Shown in pieces: positions 1 through 6,925 of a DNA stretch of 64,000 nucleotides (position 1 is the stretch's first letter; each line of letters begins with the position of its first letter). The notes under the pieces are model-generated. The model had not been told where the DNA came from, searched no databases, and was given only the letters and a program-made list of their open reading frames with translations. A program made the position numbers and the translations under genes. Origin of the DNA: Oscillospiraceae bacterium (GTDB taxonomy: Bacteria; Bacillota_A; Clostridia; Oscillospirales; Oscillospiraceae); contig JAETOP010000001.1 of the NCBI GenBank assembly GCA_021771675.1, positions 1 to 64,000 on the forward strand. The letters run 5' to 3'.

Positions 1-2
1 AC

Positions 3-62
3 AGCCTTATTTCTCAAATCCGCGCCACGGGTGAATGTGTCGCCATTGAGTGGAAAATCTGA
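3..62 (+). CDS. 3' end of an unidentified upstream gene (partial)
   Basis: An open frame enters from the left edge of the window and stops with TGA at 60-62, encoding a tail that ends GECVAIEWKI. Nineteen residues are too few to name a family. It is reported because the downstream methyltransferase has no convincing ribosome-binding site close to position 50, which fits a closely packed upstream neighbour. It could also be a chance open frame. Confidence 0.3.
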   Translation, partial: SLISQIRATGECVAIEWKI

Positions 63-124
63 CTTTCAACTATTCATCGCACTTGACTATGGGCTGTATG
101 CCCTTGTCAAGAGATGTAAGAAAA

Positions 125-915
125 ATGGAAGTGATGAAAGAACTGGCGGAATACTACGGTAATTATGACGAGGATAACCGCCTGCGTTCCCGGCATGGGA
201 TGGTGGAGTTTTTGACCACCATGCGTTATGTTGACAATTATCTTCGCCCCGGAATGGGTATTTTGGAGATCGGGGCAGGAACCGGCCGGTACAGCCATGC
301 TCTGGCTCAGCGGGGGTATGCTGTGGACGCTGTGGAATTGGTACAGCACAACATTGATGTGTTCCGGGAAAAAACCCTGCCTGGGGAGAACGTGACCATC
401 CGTCAGGGCAATGCAATGAACCTGGATATGCTGAAAAGCGACACCTATGACATTACCCTGCTGCTTGGGCCTATGTACCATCTGTTCACCTTGGAGGATC
501 AGCGCAAAGCCCTGTCCGAGGCGATCCGGGTGACGAAGCCGGGGGCATCGTATTTGCTGCCTATTGTGGTAATGAGGCTACCCTGATCCAGTTCTGCTTC
601 CAGCAGGGGATGCTCCGGGAGAAACGATACCAGGAGCTGGTGGACCCGGTGACCTTTAAGGCGTCCAGTTATCCTACGGAGCTGTTCCAGCTGTATCGGA
701 AGGAGGACATCGACGCCCTGATGGAAGGGTTCCCTGTGACCAGGCTGCACTATGTGGGGACGGATATGGCAACCAACTATATGCGCAAGGAGGTGGATGA
801 CATGGACGACGAATTTTTCGGACTGTATCTGCGATACCACTATGCGATCTGTGAGCGTACCGACTTGGTAGGAGCATCCCACCACCTGCTGGATGTTTTC
901 CGCAGGGACATATAA
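125..915 (+). pseudogene. Class I SAM-dependent methyltransferase, frameshifted
   Basis: The first part carries the SAM-binding motif I (ILEIGAGTGRYS, codons near 262-297) followed by the acidic post-I strand (VELVQHN) and a motif IV-like LLLGPMYHL. The frame then breaks at the run of five G at 541-545. Adding one G there joins it to the downstream frame and gives GGIVFAAYCGNEATLIQF, the usual continuation of this small-molecule methyltransferase family. The intact protein would be about 265 residues. The start is uncertain: ATG at 125 fits the family N-terminus (MKELAEYYGNYDE follows), but GTG 50 and ATG 89 are in frame. It is either a true single-base loss or a base-calling error in a homopolymer. 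The substrate cannot be told. Confidence 0.7.
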
Positions 916-922
916 AATCTCC

Positions 923-951
923 TTGCGCTCAGGGCAAGACTATGGTAAAAT
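923..951 (+). promoter_or_regulatory. Sigma-A-type promoter of trpS
   Basis: TTGCGC (923-928), a 17-base spacer and TAAAAT (946-951) lie 35 bases before the trpS start. The promoter begins just after the methyltransferase remnant ends, so trpS does not depend on that gene for transcription. Confidence 0.6.
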
Positions 952-985
952 ATCGGAAAACCAATTCAGAATCGAGGCCTTTATC

Positions 986-1999
986 ATGGATGAAATCAAA
1001 GAAAAGAAGAGAATGCTCTCCGGCATCAAGCCCTCCGGCGATCTGACCCTGGGAAGCTACCTGGGGGCTATTAAGAACTGGGCTGAGCGGGCAGAGGAGT
1101 ACGACTGCTTCTATTTTATGGCCGATCTGCACGCCATTACCGTTCGTCAAAATCCTGCCGATCTTCGCCGCCGGACGCTGGAGCAGCTTGCCCAGTATAT
1201 CGCCTGCGGCCTGGACCCGGAGAAAAACACCCTGTTCATTCAGAGCCATGTCCGCCAGCACGCAGAACTGGGGTGGGTGCTGAACTGCTATGCCATGTTT
1301 GGCGAGCTGAGCAGAATGACCCAGTTTAAGGACAAATCCGCAAAGAACGCCGATAACATCAACGGCGGTCTGTTTACCTATCCCAGCTTGATGGCAGCGG
1401 ATATTCTGCTGTACCAGCCGGATTATGTGCCCGTGGGAGAGGATCAGAAGCAGCATGTGGAGCTGTGCCACACCATCGCCCGCCGGTTCAACGGAATCTA
1501 TGGCGATGTGTTTAAGGTTCCGGAGCCCTTTGTCCCCAAGGTGGGCGCCAGAATCATGAGCCTGACCAATCCCGGCGCAAAGATGTCCAAGTCCGAGAAC
1601 GAGGACACCGGCCGGGTGCTGGTGATGGACACCTCTGAAACCATCATGCGCCAGTTCAAGCGGGCCATCACTGACTCGGATACGGAGAACTGCGTCCGCT
1701 ATGACAAGGAGAACAAGCCCGGTGTCTCCAATCTGATGACCATCTATTCTGCCTGCACCGGCAAGAGCTTTGAGGAAATCGAGACGGAGTTTGCCGGCTG
1801 CGGCTACGGAAAGTTTAAGCCCGCTGTGGGCGAGGCTGTGGTGGAGACCCTTCGCCCCATCCGGGAGGAAGCCACACGAATCATGAAGGACAAGGCCTAT
1901 TTGGAAAAGGTCTACCGGGACGGCGCCGAGAAAGCCGGCTACGTGGCGGAGAAGACGCTGCGCAAGGTCTACAAGAAAGTGGGCTTCGTGGCAAGATAA
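986..1999 (+). CDS. trpS: Tryptophanyl-tRNA synthetase
   Basis: Class Ic aminoacyl-tRNA synthetase that charges tRNA-Trp in the cytosol. The 337-residue length is normal for bacterial TrpRS. The N-terminus has the family's PSGDLTLGSYLG version of the HIGH region, and GAKMSKSENED is the KMSKS signature. The open frame extends upstream to 893, but those residues overlap the remnant gene and the promoter, so ATG 986 (MDEIKEKKRMLSGIKPSG) is chosen. The gene has its own promoter and a strong hairpin terminator, so it is probably monocistronic. No T-box or trp leader is visible in the short 5' region. Confidence 0.95.
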   Translation: MDEIKEKKRMLSGIKPSGDLTLGSYLGAIKNWAERAEEYDCFYFMADLHAITVRQNPADLRRRTLEQLAQYIACGLDPEKNTLFIQSHVRQHAELGWVLNCYAMFGELSRMTQFKDKSAKNADNINGGLFTYPSLMAADILLYQPDYVPVGEDQKQHVELCHTIARRFNGIYGDVFKVPEPFVPKVGARIMSLTNPGAKMSKSENEDTGRVLVMDTSETIMRQFKRAITDSDTENCVRYDKENKPGVSNLMTIYSACTGKSFEEIETEFAGCGYGKFKPAVGEAVVETLRPIREEATRIMKDKAYLEKVYRDGAEKAGYVAEKTLRKVYKKVGFVAR

Positions 2000-2000
2000 C

Positions 2001-2046
2001 AAAATGACGAAGCCGTTCATGGCAAACCCGTGAACGGCTTCATTTT
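2001..2046. terminator. Hairpin terminator between trpS and a convergent gene
   Basis: AAAATGA(CG)AAGCCGTTCA pairs with TGAACGGCTTCATTTT around a short loop. Flanking A and T runs on both sides suggest that it serves trpS on the plus strand and the convergent small gene ending at 2045 on the minus strand. Confidence 0.8.
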
Positions 2047-2452
2047 ACAAAAAAAGGTATATAACCAGCGTTATGAGGGCCCCATTCTGATCGCTCCCGG
2101 AATTGCCGGACATCAGAAGCAGCAAAAGAACCACCATCAAATCTTCCACATCAAAATTTTGGGGGAGAAGTCCCTTCAGAAAGCTTCCCACGCTGGGTGC
2201 GGCGTGTTCGCATTGGTTGTGGAAATGGGTGGGTGGTGGATTCCTCTGCGGCGGGGTGTCGTTTGGCCTCTGCGGCGGATTATTGTTCTGCTGTGGGGGA
2301 CAGCTGCCCTGCTGTTGGAAAGGCGGCTTCCGCTGCGGAGGTTCCCGCATTCCAGGAGAAAAGGGGGGCCGATTCGGCTGACTGGGCATGGGTTCCTGGA
2401 TTCGGCTTCTGCGAAAGGAGCCGTCCGCTTGGGGGACATATCGATTATACAT
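2045..2452 (-). CDS. Small Pro/Gln-rich protein with hydrophobic C-terminal tail
   Basis: 135 residues in three parts. The N-terminus reads MYNRYVPQADGSFRR. The middle, about residues 20-80, is very rich in Pro, Gln and Asn and is probably disordered. After a short stretch (VGSFLKGLLPQNFDVEDL) the C-terminus is strongly hydrophobic, with two short segments that could dip into or span a membrane. It is the last gene of a three-gene minus-strand set and lies 4 bases after its neighbour. No family is recognised. The conserved-looking N-terminus and the VEDL-plus-hydrophobic tail suggest a real protein. Function unknown; a spore or envelope role is only a guess from the host's biology. Confidence 0.6.
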   Translation of the reverse strand: MYNRYVPQADGSFRRSRIQEPMPSQPNRPPFSPGMREPPQRKPPFQQQGSCPPQQNNNPPQRPNDTPPQRNPPPTHFHNQCEHAAPSVGSFLKGLLPQNFDVEDLMVVLLLLLMSGNSGSDQNGALITLVIYLFL

Positions 2453-2456
2453 GGCA

Positions 2457-2837
2457 TTACCTTCTTGAGGACTGGGAGTTTACCATTTCCGATGCGATTC
2501 CTGCCATTTTTGCCGCATGCATGGCCCGCTCCAGCTTTTCCAGCTTCTGCCTGCTCAGGTAAGGCCGGAGCGCCCTGAGCAAGGACTGCTGATCCTTATC
2601 GATGGAGCCTCGCTGCATCAGTGATGCCATCCGGCTGAGCATGTTTGGATTGAGCATCCGCTCCGTGGATGGCATGGTGTTTTGCGGCTGGGGTGGCGGA
2701 GAAGCCTGTGGCGGTGGCGACTGCTGGGACTGCTGCGTCTCAGACTGGTGGTTCAGCGCCTGGGCCAGGGACATGATCTGCTGCATCATGGCGGGATTGG
2801 ACAGAATGGAATTCAGCTTGTCATCCAGTTCGCTCAT
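2457..2837 (-). CDS. Uncharacterised small protein with NP-type helical motif
   Basis: 126 residues, soluble. Residues 1-30 (MSELDDKLNSILSNPAMMQQ onward) form an amphipathic helical stretch with an N-P-x-M-x-x-x-I pattern that recalls the small STI1-like helical repeats. A Gln/Pro-rich linker follows (about residues 32-55), then a second helical half (NMLSRMASLMQR; LRALRPYLSRQKLEKLERAM). Its start overlaps the stop of the upstream gene by 4 bases (ATGA), so the two are probably translationally coupled. The resemblance to STI1 motifs is visual only. Function unknown. Confidence 0.6.
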   Translation of the reverse strand: MSELDDKLNSILSNPAMMQQIMSLAQALNHQSETQQSQQSPPPQASPPPQPQNTMPSTERMLNPNMLSRMASLMQRGSIDKDQQSLLRALRPYLSRQKLEKLERAMHAAKMAGIASEMVNSQSSRR

Positions 2838-3064
2838 TGCTCACCTCGGATTTCCTTCATTAAATCCTGACCTTCCGTGGTGGATAGCATTTTGCTGAGC
2901 AATTCCTGGGCCTGGGTGTAATCACCGGCCTGAGCTTGGCGCATGGCTTCCTCAAAACGGTCATCCCGGTTTTTCTGCACCAGAGAAAGAAGCCGCTGTC
3001 CAGCCGGAGAGCTGGCAATCTTCAAAAGTGTAGAGAAGTCAAATCCACCGGAATCCTTTTCCAT
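2834..3064 (-). CDS. Uncharacterised small helical protein
   Basis: 76 residues when started at the ATG at 3064, which has a strong GGGAGGAG ribosome-binding site 6 bases upstream; an in-frame ATG at 3082 is less well placed. The sequence (FDFSTLLKIASSPAGQRLL, then a charged helical half ending EIRGEQ) is similar in style to its downstream neighbour: a short helix, a glycine/proline break, then more helices. It opens the three-gene minus-strand set 3064-2045. No signal peptide, membrane segment or known motif is seen. Function unknown. Confidence 0.6.
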   Translation of the reverse strand: MEKDSGGFDFSTLLKIASSPAGQRLLSLVQKNRDDRFEEAMRQAQAGDYTQAQELLSKMLSTTEGQDLMKEIRGEQ

Positions 3065-3192
3065 AAAATCTCCTCCCATCATGAAACTTTCTTCTCTCTT
3101 TAGGATATGTCTTGGGTTGGCTGAATGTGCCCTCCGGATTCTTTAATAATCCGTGAAAAATTTCCGCAATGGTAGAAATAAAAGTTGTATTA

Positions 3193-3201
3193 TGGTATAA
3201 T
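3193..3201 (+). promoter_or_regulatory. Extended -10 promoter of the phosphodiesterase-coaX pair
   Basis: TGGTATAAT gives a perfect TATAAT preceded by TGn, an extended -10 element. No good -35 lies at the usual distance. A 6-bp inverted repeat (CGGATT/AATCCG, 3135-3153) sits upstream in the divergent gap and could be an operator, but nothing else supports that. Confidence 0.55.
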
Positions 3202-3233
3202 CATAAGAAAACAGGCGTGGGGAGCAGTGAAAA

Positions 3234-3722
3234 TTGAAAATTCTTGTTTTTTCGGACTCGCATTCGGTCTGCGGCTTTATGAATACATGTATGGAAGCGG
3301 TAAAGCCTGATGCAGTAATCCATTTAGGAGATATGGTTCGGGACGGAGAGAAACTGGCGCAGAGCTACGGGGGAGTCCCATTTTTTCAGGTAGCGGGTAA
3401 CTGTGACCGGGGACGGGTGCTGCCGGAGGTTCCGGAAATATTGGTGGAAAAGCTGGGCAGTGTGAAAATTTATATGACCCACGGCCATTTGCAGGGGGTA
3501 AAGCTGTTTCTGGATAAGCTGATCCTGGATGGTCAGCGCTGCGGGGCGGATGTGATCCTCTACGGCCACACCCATGAGCCCGATTGCCGGAAGCTGCCGG
3601 AGGGCCAGTGGATTATGAATCCTGGCAGCGCAGGCTATGGAGCTACCGCCGGAATCATTTCTACGGATGGCGGCATATCGTGCAGAATTATTCGCCGGCG
3701 GGATTTGGAGGAGACGCAATGA
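3234..3722 (+). CDS. YfcE/MJ0936-type metallophosphoesterase
   Basis: 162-residue single-domain calcineurin-like phosphodiesterase. All metal-binding blocks are present in order: DSH near the N-terminus, GD (HLGDMV), GNCD, THGH and GHTH. These bind two divalent metals in the family, whose members hydrolyse phosphodiesters of uncertain natural substrate. The start is TTG 3234 (LKILVFSDSH), with GGGGAG about 9 bases upstream; a nearby GTG is out of frame. It overlaps coaX by 4 bases (ATGA), so the two are co-translated. The functional link to CoA synthesis is unknown. Confidence 0.88.
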   Translation: MKILVFSDSHSVCGFMNTCMEAVKPDAVIHLGDMVRDGEKLAQSYGGVPFFQVAGNCDRGRVLPEVPEILVEKLGSVKIYMTHGHLQGVKLFLDKLILDGQRCGADVILYGHTHEPDCRKLPEGQWIMNPGSAGYGATAGIISTDGGISCRIIRRRDLEETQ

Positions 3723-4507
3723 TTGTAGCAGTGGACATTGGCAACAGTAACATTGTGATTGGCGGTATACAGGACGATAAGATTCTGTTTGAGGCCAGAC
3801 TGCGGACGGATTCCACCAAAACCTCCGACGAGTATAGCATTGATCTGAAAATGATCCTTGACATCCATCATGTCCAGCTTTCCCGGATTGAAGGCTCCAT
3901 CATTGCCTCCGTGGTGCCCCAGGTGCTCAATTCCATCAAGACCGCTCTTTGGAAGCTCACCGGCAAGCTCAGCCTTGTAGTTGGCCCGGGAGTGAAAACC
4001 GGACTGAATATCAAGGTGGAAAACCCCTCCCAGACCGGTGCGGATTTGGTGGTGGGGTGCGTGGCCGCCCTGCGGAGCTTCAAGCCTCCTTTGATTGTGG
4101 TGGAAATGGATACAGCCACCACCATGTCGGTGGTGGATGGTTCCGGCGCCTTCATCGGCGGCTGCATCTGTCCGGGGGTTAGAATTTCTCTGGATGCCTT
4201 AACTCAGCGAACCGCCCTGCTGCCCGGACTCCAGTTGGATCGGCCCAAACATGTCATTGGGCGTAATACGGTAGAGTGTATGCGCAGCGGCATCATGTAT
4301 GGTACAGCCTGCATGATAGATGGTATGATTTACCGCCTGGAGGAAGAACTGGGAGCGAAAGCCGCCGTCATTGCCACAGGGGGGATTGCACAGTTTGTCG
4401 TTCCTCTGTGCCGGGAGCATATCCACTATGAAAAGAATTTGATTTTGAAGGGTCTGGCCCATATTTACCGGGAAAATACCAAGGGTTTAGCTGACCCTCA
4501 TGAGTAA
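3719..4507 (+). CDS. coaX: Type III pantothenate kinase
   Basis: 262 residues. It phosphorylates pantothenate in the first step of CoA synthesis. The N-terminal DIGNSNIVIGG is the phosphate-binding loop of the acetate/sugar kinase/Hsp70 (ASKHA) fold; GADLVVGCVAAL and DTATTMSVVDGSGAFIGG are the conserved pantothenate and phosphate motifs of CoaX; the late ATGGIA is the adenosine motif. The start at 3719 is fixed by ATGA overlap with the preceding gene; the frame runs further upstream but only across that gene. Its last 21 bases overlap the 3' end of a convergent small gene. coaD, a later step of the same pathway, is at 53.9 kb. Confidence 0.95.
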   Translation: MIVAVDIGNSNIVIGGIQDDKILFEARLRTDSTKTSDEYSIDLKMILDIHHVQLSRIEGSIIASVVPQVLNSIKTALWKLTGKLSLVVGPGVKTGLNIKVENPSQTGADLVVGCVAALRSFKPPLIVVEMDTATTMSVVDGSGAFIGGCICPGVRISLDALTQRTALLPGLQLDRPKHVIGRNTVECMRSGIMYGTACMIDGMIYRLEEELGAKAAVIATGGIAQFVVPLCREHIHYEKNLILKGLAHIYRENTKGLADPHE

Positions 4508-4654
4508 AACCAAAAAGAGTGTCAGCATTGCTCCCGATGCGAGTCCGCCGATGATTTCCAGAAGCTTTTTCCGATAGTACTCGGTGCCTGCTTCATTGGG
4601 ATAAGCCGGACAATAATGGGAAGAATGTCGATAGATGGCGTTATTTGTCTTCAT
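4487..4654 (-). CDS. 55-residue single-pass membrane protein
   Basis: Started at ATG 4654, which has an AAAGGAGAG ribosome-binding site at the right distance. The frame runs further upstream to 4876 but that part overlies the divergent gene. The protein has a polar N-terminal half (HSSHYCPAYPNEAGTEYYRK) and a C-terminal membrane helix of about 20 residues starting LLEIIGGLASG and ending LVLLMRVS. It is convergent with coaX and overlaps its last 21 bases, with no room for a terminator between them. Family not recognised. Confidence 0.5.
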   Translation of the reverse strand: MKTNNAIYRHSSHYCPAYPNEAGTEYYRKKLLEIIGGLASGAMLTLFLVLLMRVS

Positions 4655-4757
4655 GACCGTCTCTCCTTTGAACTTTTTGGAGAGATTGTACCGCAATATA
4701 TGTCCAAATAATCGGACAGATGGAAGAACGTTCAGAAATATCAGGAGGTTACCAGAA

Positions 4758-5144
4758 ATGACAAAAGCAGTAAAGAGCAGATTTGCCGATCCAAACGAGA
4801 AAAAGCCGGAGAACGAAGTGAAAAAGGCAATTGGGTCTGTCATCATGTTTTTGTACAGAGCCCGGAAGATTGTCATGGCGCTGCCCGTCGCCTATTACGC
4901 CCTTCGGATTGCCTATTACAACAGCATTCATCTTCCCCCCGAGGTGGGTATCTTTTTGCAGAACAACGGTAATTTCCTGCGGATGATCGACCGGGGGACG
5001 GCCGTGGTGGTGCCCATGGCGGTGACCTTCGGCTGTCTGGCGCTGATGATGTTTTCCAGAAAGGCCATGTACGCCTGGGCCATCAGCATCTTCTCCCTGG
5101 CCCTTCCGCTGCTGGTGCTGATCAGCAATATTTATCCTGCGTGA
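4758..5144 (+). CDS. Uncharacterised three-helix membrane protein
   Basis: 128 residues from ATG 4758, which follows a clear AGGAGG. A basic, polar first 28 residues (MTKAVKSRFADPNEKKPENE) precede three probable membrane helices: one ending near YYALRIAYY, one around AVVVPMAVTFGCLALMMF and one at the C-terminus (LALPLLVLISNIYPA). The loop after helix 1 is hydrophilic (LPPEVGIFLQNNGNFLRMI). It is divergent from the 55-residue gene with about 100 bases between the starts. No known family is recognised and no substrate can be suggested. Confidence 0.6.
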   Translation: MTKAVKSRFADPNEKKPENEVKKAIGSVIMFLYRARKIVMALPVAYYALRIAYYNSIHLPPEVGIFLQNNGNFLRMIDRGTAVVVPMAVTFGCLALMMFSRKAMYAWAISIFSLALPLLVLISNIYPA

Positions 5145-5192
5145 CAAATTGTTTCCTCTTCGTTCAAGCTTTCTTCACCAATCGCACCGGAG

Positions 5193-5204
5193 GTATGGTA
5201 TAAT
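5193..5204 (+). promoter_or_regulatory. Extended -10 promoter of a short transcription unit
   Basis: GGTATGGTATAAT contains TATAAT (5199-5204) with an upstream TGn. TTCACC at 5174-5179 is a poor -35 match. It starts a unit of about 130 bases that ends at the hairpin at 5312-5344. Confidence 0.5.
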
Positions 5205-5233
5205 ACTTACAACGGAGCCGGTGGAGGAAATTG

Positions 5234-5332
5234 ATGCCGTGGAAATCTCTGCGGATGTCCGACAATTTTGCTCGTGACAGATCGGCGGACGTTATAAAAA
5301 TAAATACGACGAAAAGGGCAGCGGCTTATTAA
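5234..5332 (+). CDS. Possible 32-residue peptide or small RNA unit
   Basis: ATG 5234 follows GTGGAGGAAATTG, a fair ribosome-binding site, and opens a 32-codon frame (MPWKSLRMSDNFARDRSADV, then IKINTTKRAAAY) whose stop lies inside the terminator hairpin. An overlapping frame starting at GTG 5221 gives VEEIDAVEISADVRQFCS. Neither is recognisable. With a clear promoter before it and a hairpin after it, the segment 5205-5344 is more safely described as a short transcript of unknown nature that may or may not be translated. Confidence 0.3.
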   Translation: MPWKSLRMSDNFARDRSADVIKINTTKRAAAY

Positions 5333-5344
5333 GCCGCTGCCTTT
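5312..5344 (+). terminator. Hairpin terminator of the short unit
   Basis: GGCAGCGGC and GCCGCTGCC form a 9-bp GC-rich stem around TTATTAA, preceded by AAAAG and followed by TTTG. The T tract is short, so termination may be incomplete. Confidence 0.6.
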
Positions 5345-5358
5345 GAGCTTCTATATAG

Positions 5359-5682
5359 GGAACCTGTGATACTAATTCTTGATTAAAATCTTTAATATCA
5401 GCTTGGTCTATTGACGCAATACGGCGTTATCGTCACTAGCCATACATACAGTATGGCTTGCGTTCCTCTGCCTTGTCTTGCGCCTATATCCCTACGCTGC
5501 TGATTAAATCTTTTTATCAAGAATTAGTATGAATAAGTCGTCTGTGGCTGAGTGGCGGATCTTTCCTTCCAGCTGTGCAGTTCAGAAATTAGGAAATACA
5601 TACAGTATTTCTCTAATTTCCGAACTTTCATCTGAAAGAAAATCTCTCTGCACCAGCTCTTGACGATTTAATCAGAGGTTCC
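5359..5682. repeat. Palindromic element family A, copy 1 (interrupted)
   Basis: Ends are GGAACCTGTG... and ...CAGAGGTTCC, flanked on both sides by ATAG (5355-5358 and 5683-5686), a 4-bp target duplication. Without the 162-bp insert at 5369-5530 it is 162 bp and aligns along its length with the copies at 33725-33885 and 41516-41676. It contains an internal hairpin (GTTCAGAAATTAGG / CTAATTTCCGAAC) around the core ATACATACAGTAT (5596-5608). No coding capacity. It abuts the 3' end of the phosphatidyltransferase gene. It resembles a MITE, a non-autonomous inverted-repeat element. Confidence 0.85.
5369..5530. repeat. Second inverted-repeat element nested in family A copy 1
   Basis: 162 bp with 15-bp perfect terminal inverted repeats, ATACTAATTCTTGAT and ATCAAGAATTAGTAT. 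Inside is a hairpin around CCATACATACAGTATGG (core 5442-5454) that shares ATACATACAGTAT with family A. It interrupts the left terminal repeat of the family A copy after 10 bases; at most 1 base (G) is duplicated. It has no coding capacity and no second copy was found in this window. Confidence 0.75.
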
Positions 5683-5688
5683 ATAGGA

Positions 5689-6267
5689 TTACTGCTCCAT
5701 GTCCTGTACCTTTTTGTTTTTCCCGTAGTAAGCGAAGATGTAGCAGGTAAAGGAAACCCCAAGAAAACAGGCATCTATCAGGGCGATTAAGTCAACAATG
5801 GCCCCAGGAGCCTCCGGGAACAGCACCAGAGCGATGAGACTGACAAACAAAACAGTAGTGCATACCTTGCCGATGAGCAGAGCCCCTGGAAGCATCTTCC
5901 GGTTCAGGTAGGCAATAATCATCGCCACCAACTGGAAGCTCTCCTTGATTACCAAAAGGGCCAGCACCGGATACAGCACCGGGTACTTCATGGACAGACA
6001 AACCAGCAGTGCCAGCTGGGTCGCCTTGTCGGCTACAGGGTCCAGCAACATACCCACTCTGGAAATCATATGATATTTCCGGGCAATGCGGCCGTCGATC
6101 ATGTCGGTCAGACAGGAGAGGGCCAGTACCAGTCCGGCAATGATATATTGGGTGGTGGTCTGGGCAGTGAGGTATAGGTAAACATATACGGGAATCAAAA
6201 TCAGGCGAAACAAGCTGAGAAAGTTCGGTATTGTAAAAACCTCTTTCCTCCAGTTCAGCATAAACAT
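5689..6267 (-). CDS. pgsA: CDP-alcohol phosphatidyltransferase (PgsA-like)
   Basis: 192-residue integral membrane enzyme with five or six helices. It carries the complete family signature D-x2-DG-x2-AR-x8-G-x3-D-x3-D (DMIDGRIAR, then G, then DPVADK), which binds CDP and metal. The N-terminal TIPNFLSLFRLILIPVYVY is typical of PgsA, which makes phosphatidylglycerol phosphate from CDP-diacylglycerol and glycerol 3-phosphate; a related alcohol acceptor (e.g. cardiolipin or inositol type) cannot be excluded. The start at 6267 has GGAGGA 7 bases upstream. A promoter is visible upstream and element A copy 1 lies immediately downstream. Confidence 0.85.
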   Translation of the reverse strand: MFMLNWRKEVFTIPNFLSLFRLILIPVYVYLYLTAQTTTQYIIAGLVLALSCLTDMIDGRIARKYHMISRVGMLLDPVADKATQLALLVCLSMKYPVLYPVLALLVIKESFQLVAMIIAYLNRKMLPGALLIGKVCTTVLFVSLIALVLFPEAPGAIVDLIALIDACFLGVSFTCYIFAYYGKNKKVQDMEQ

Positions 6268-6337
6268 GGATCATCCTCCGTGATGGTACGCCGCCCCGAA
6301 CAGAAGCAGGACAGCCTAATTTCCATAGACTCGTTAT

Positions 6338-6366
6338 ATTATAGTCGTTTGTGTTTCATTTATCAA
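6338..6366 (-). promoter_or_regulatory. Sigma-A-type promoter of the phosphatidyltransferase gene
   Basis: On the minus strand: TTGATA (6366-6361), 17-base spacer, TATAAT (6343-6338), about 70 bases before the start at 6267. Confidence 0.7.
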
Positions 6367-6394
6367 GTTTTTTATCAATTATTTTTCCAGTTTC

Positions 6395-6925
6395 TTATGT
6401 TTCTTCATCCATCATCTCCAGCGCTGAAAATTGAAGCGCCAGATGTCTCCAGGTGGATTTATCCAGCTTCCCTGTGACGCTCAGACCGCACAGCCGCTGG
6501 AATTCCCCGATGGAATTGACCATGATTTCATCCATCCTGCCGGAAATCTCCGGGGGACAGACGCAGGAATACCGCTGGGCAATCTCGCAGAGCATACACT
6601 GGGCGATTTTCAGCATGGGGCTCTGATCGCCCCTGGTAAAGGGAAAGGTGTCCGGATTCCTGTGCTCGATGGGCTGGGGCGGGGACAGCGCCTCCACGGC
6701 CTGATCATAGAGCCTGACCAGCTCCTCCCAGGTCTGCTGATTGACGATCCCCGTCACCGGCAGCCCCCGGCTTCGCTGCAATGTACTGACGGCGGCCTGG
6801 GTTTCCGGGCCGAAAATCCCATCGGGAACCAGCCGCTGGTATTTGTCGCTGAACAGGGCAATGGTTCTGAGCATGGTTTGAAGGCTGCGGATGGGCTGGT
6901 TATAAAAGGAACGTTCCTGGTTCAT
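6395..6925 (-). CDS. Protein of two peptidoglycan-binding (PG_binding_1) domains
   Basis: 176 residues made of two PG_binding_1-type repeats. The first, about residues 10-75, has the motif VPDGIFGPETQAAVSTLQRS followed by GLPVTGIVNQQTWEEL; the second, about residues 100-165, has the weaker INSIGEFQRLCGLSVTGKLD then STWRHL. There is no signal peptide or membrane helix, so export is not explained by the sequence. It overlaps the preceding larger gene by 4 bases (ATGA) and ends the trio 8541-6395. Such domains bind cell-wall or spore-cortex peptidoglycan; the trio may act on the forespore, but that is inference. Confidence 0.75.
   Translation of the reverse strand: MNQERSFYNQPIRSLQTMLRTIALFSDKYQRLVPDGIFGPETQAAVSTLQRSRGLPVTGIVNQQTWEELVRLYDQAVEALSPPQPIEHRNPDTFPFTRGDQSPMLKIAQCMLCEIAQRYSCVCPPEISGRMDEIMVNSIGEFQRLCGLSVTGKLDKSTWRHLALQFSALEMMDEET

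Noticed and set aside
929..2020. A 363-codon minus-strand frame opposite trpS
   Set aside because: Antisense shadow; it contains the reverse of TrpRS codons and no family motif.
5359..5682. CRISPR-like array or IS element
   Set aside because: There are only single inverted-repeat units, no spacers, and no transposase frame.
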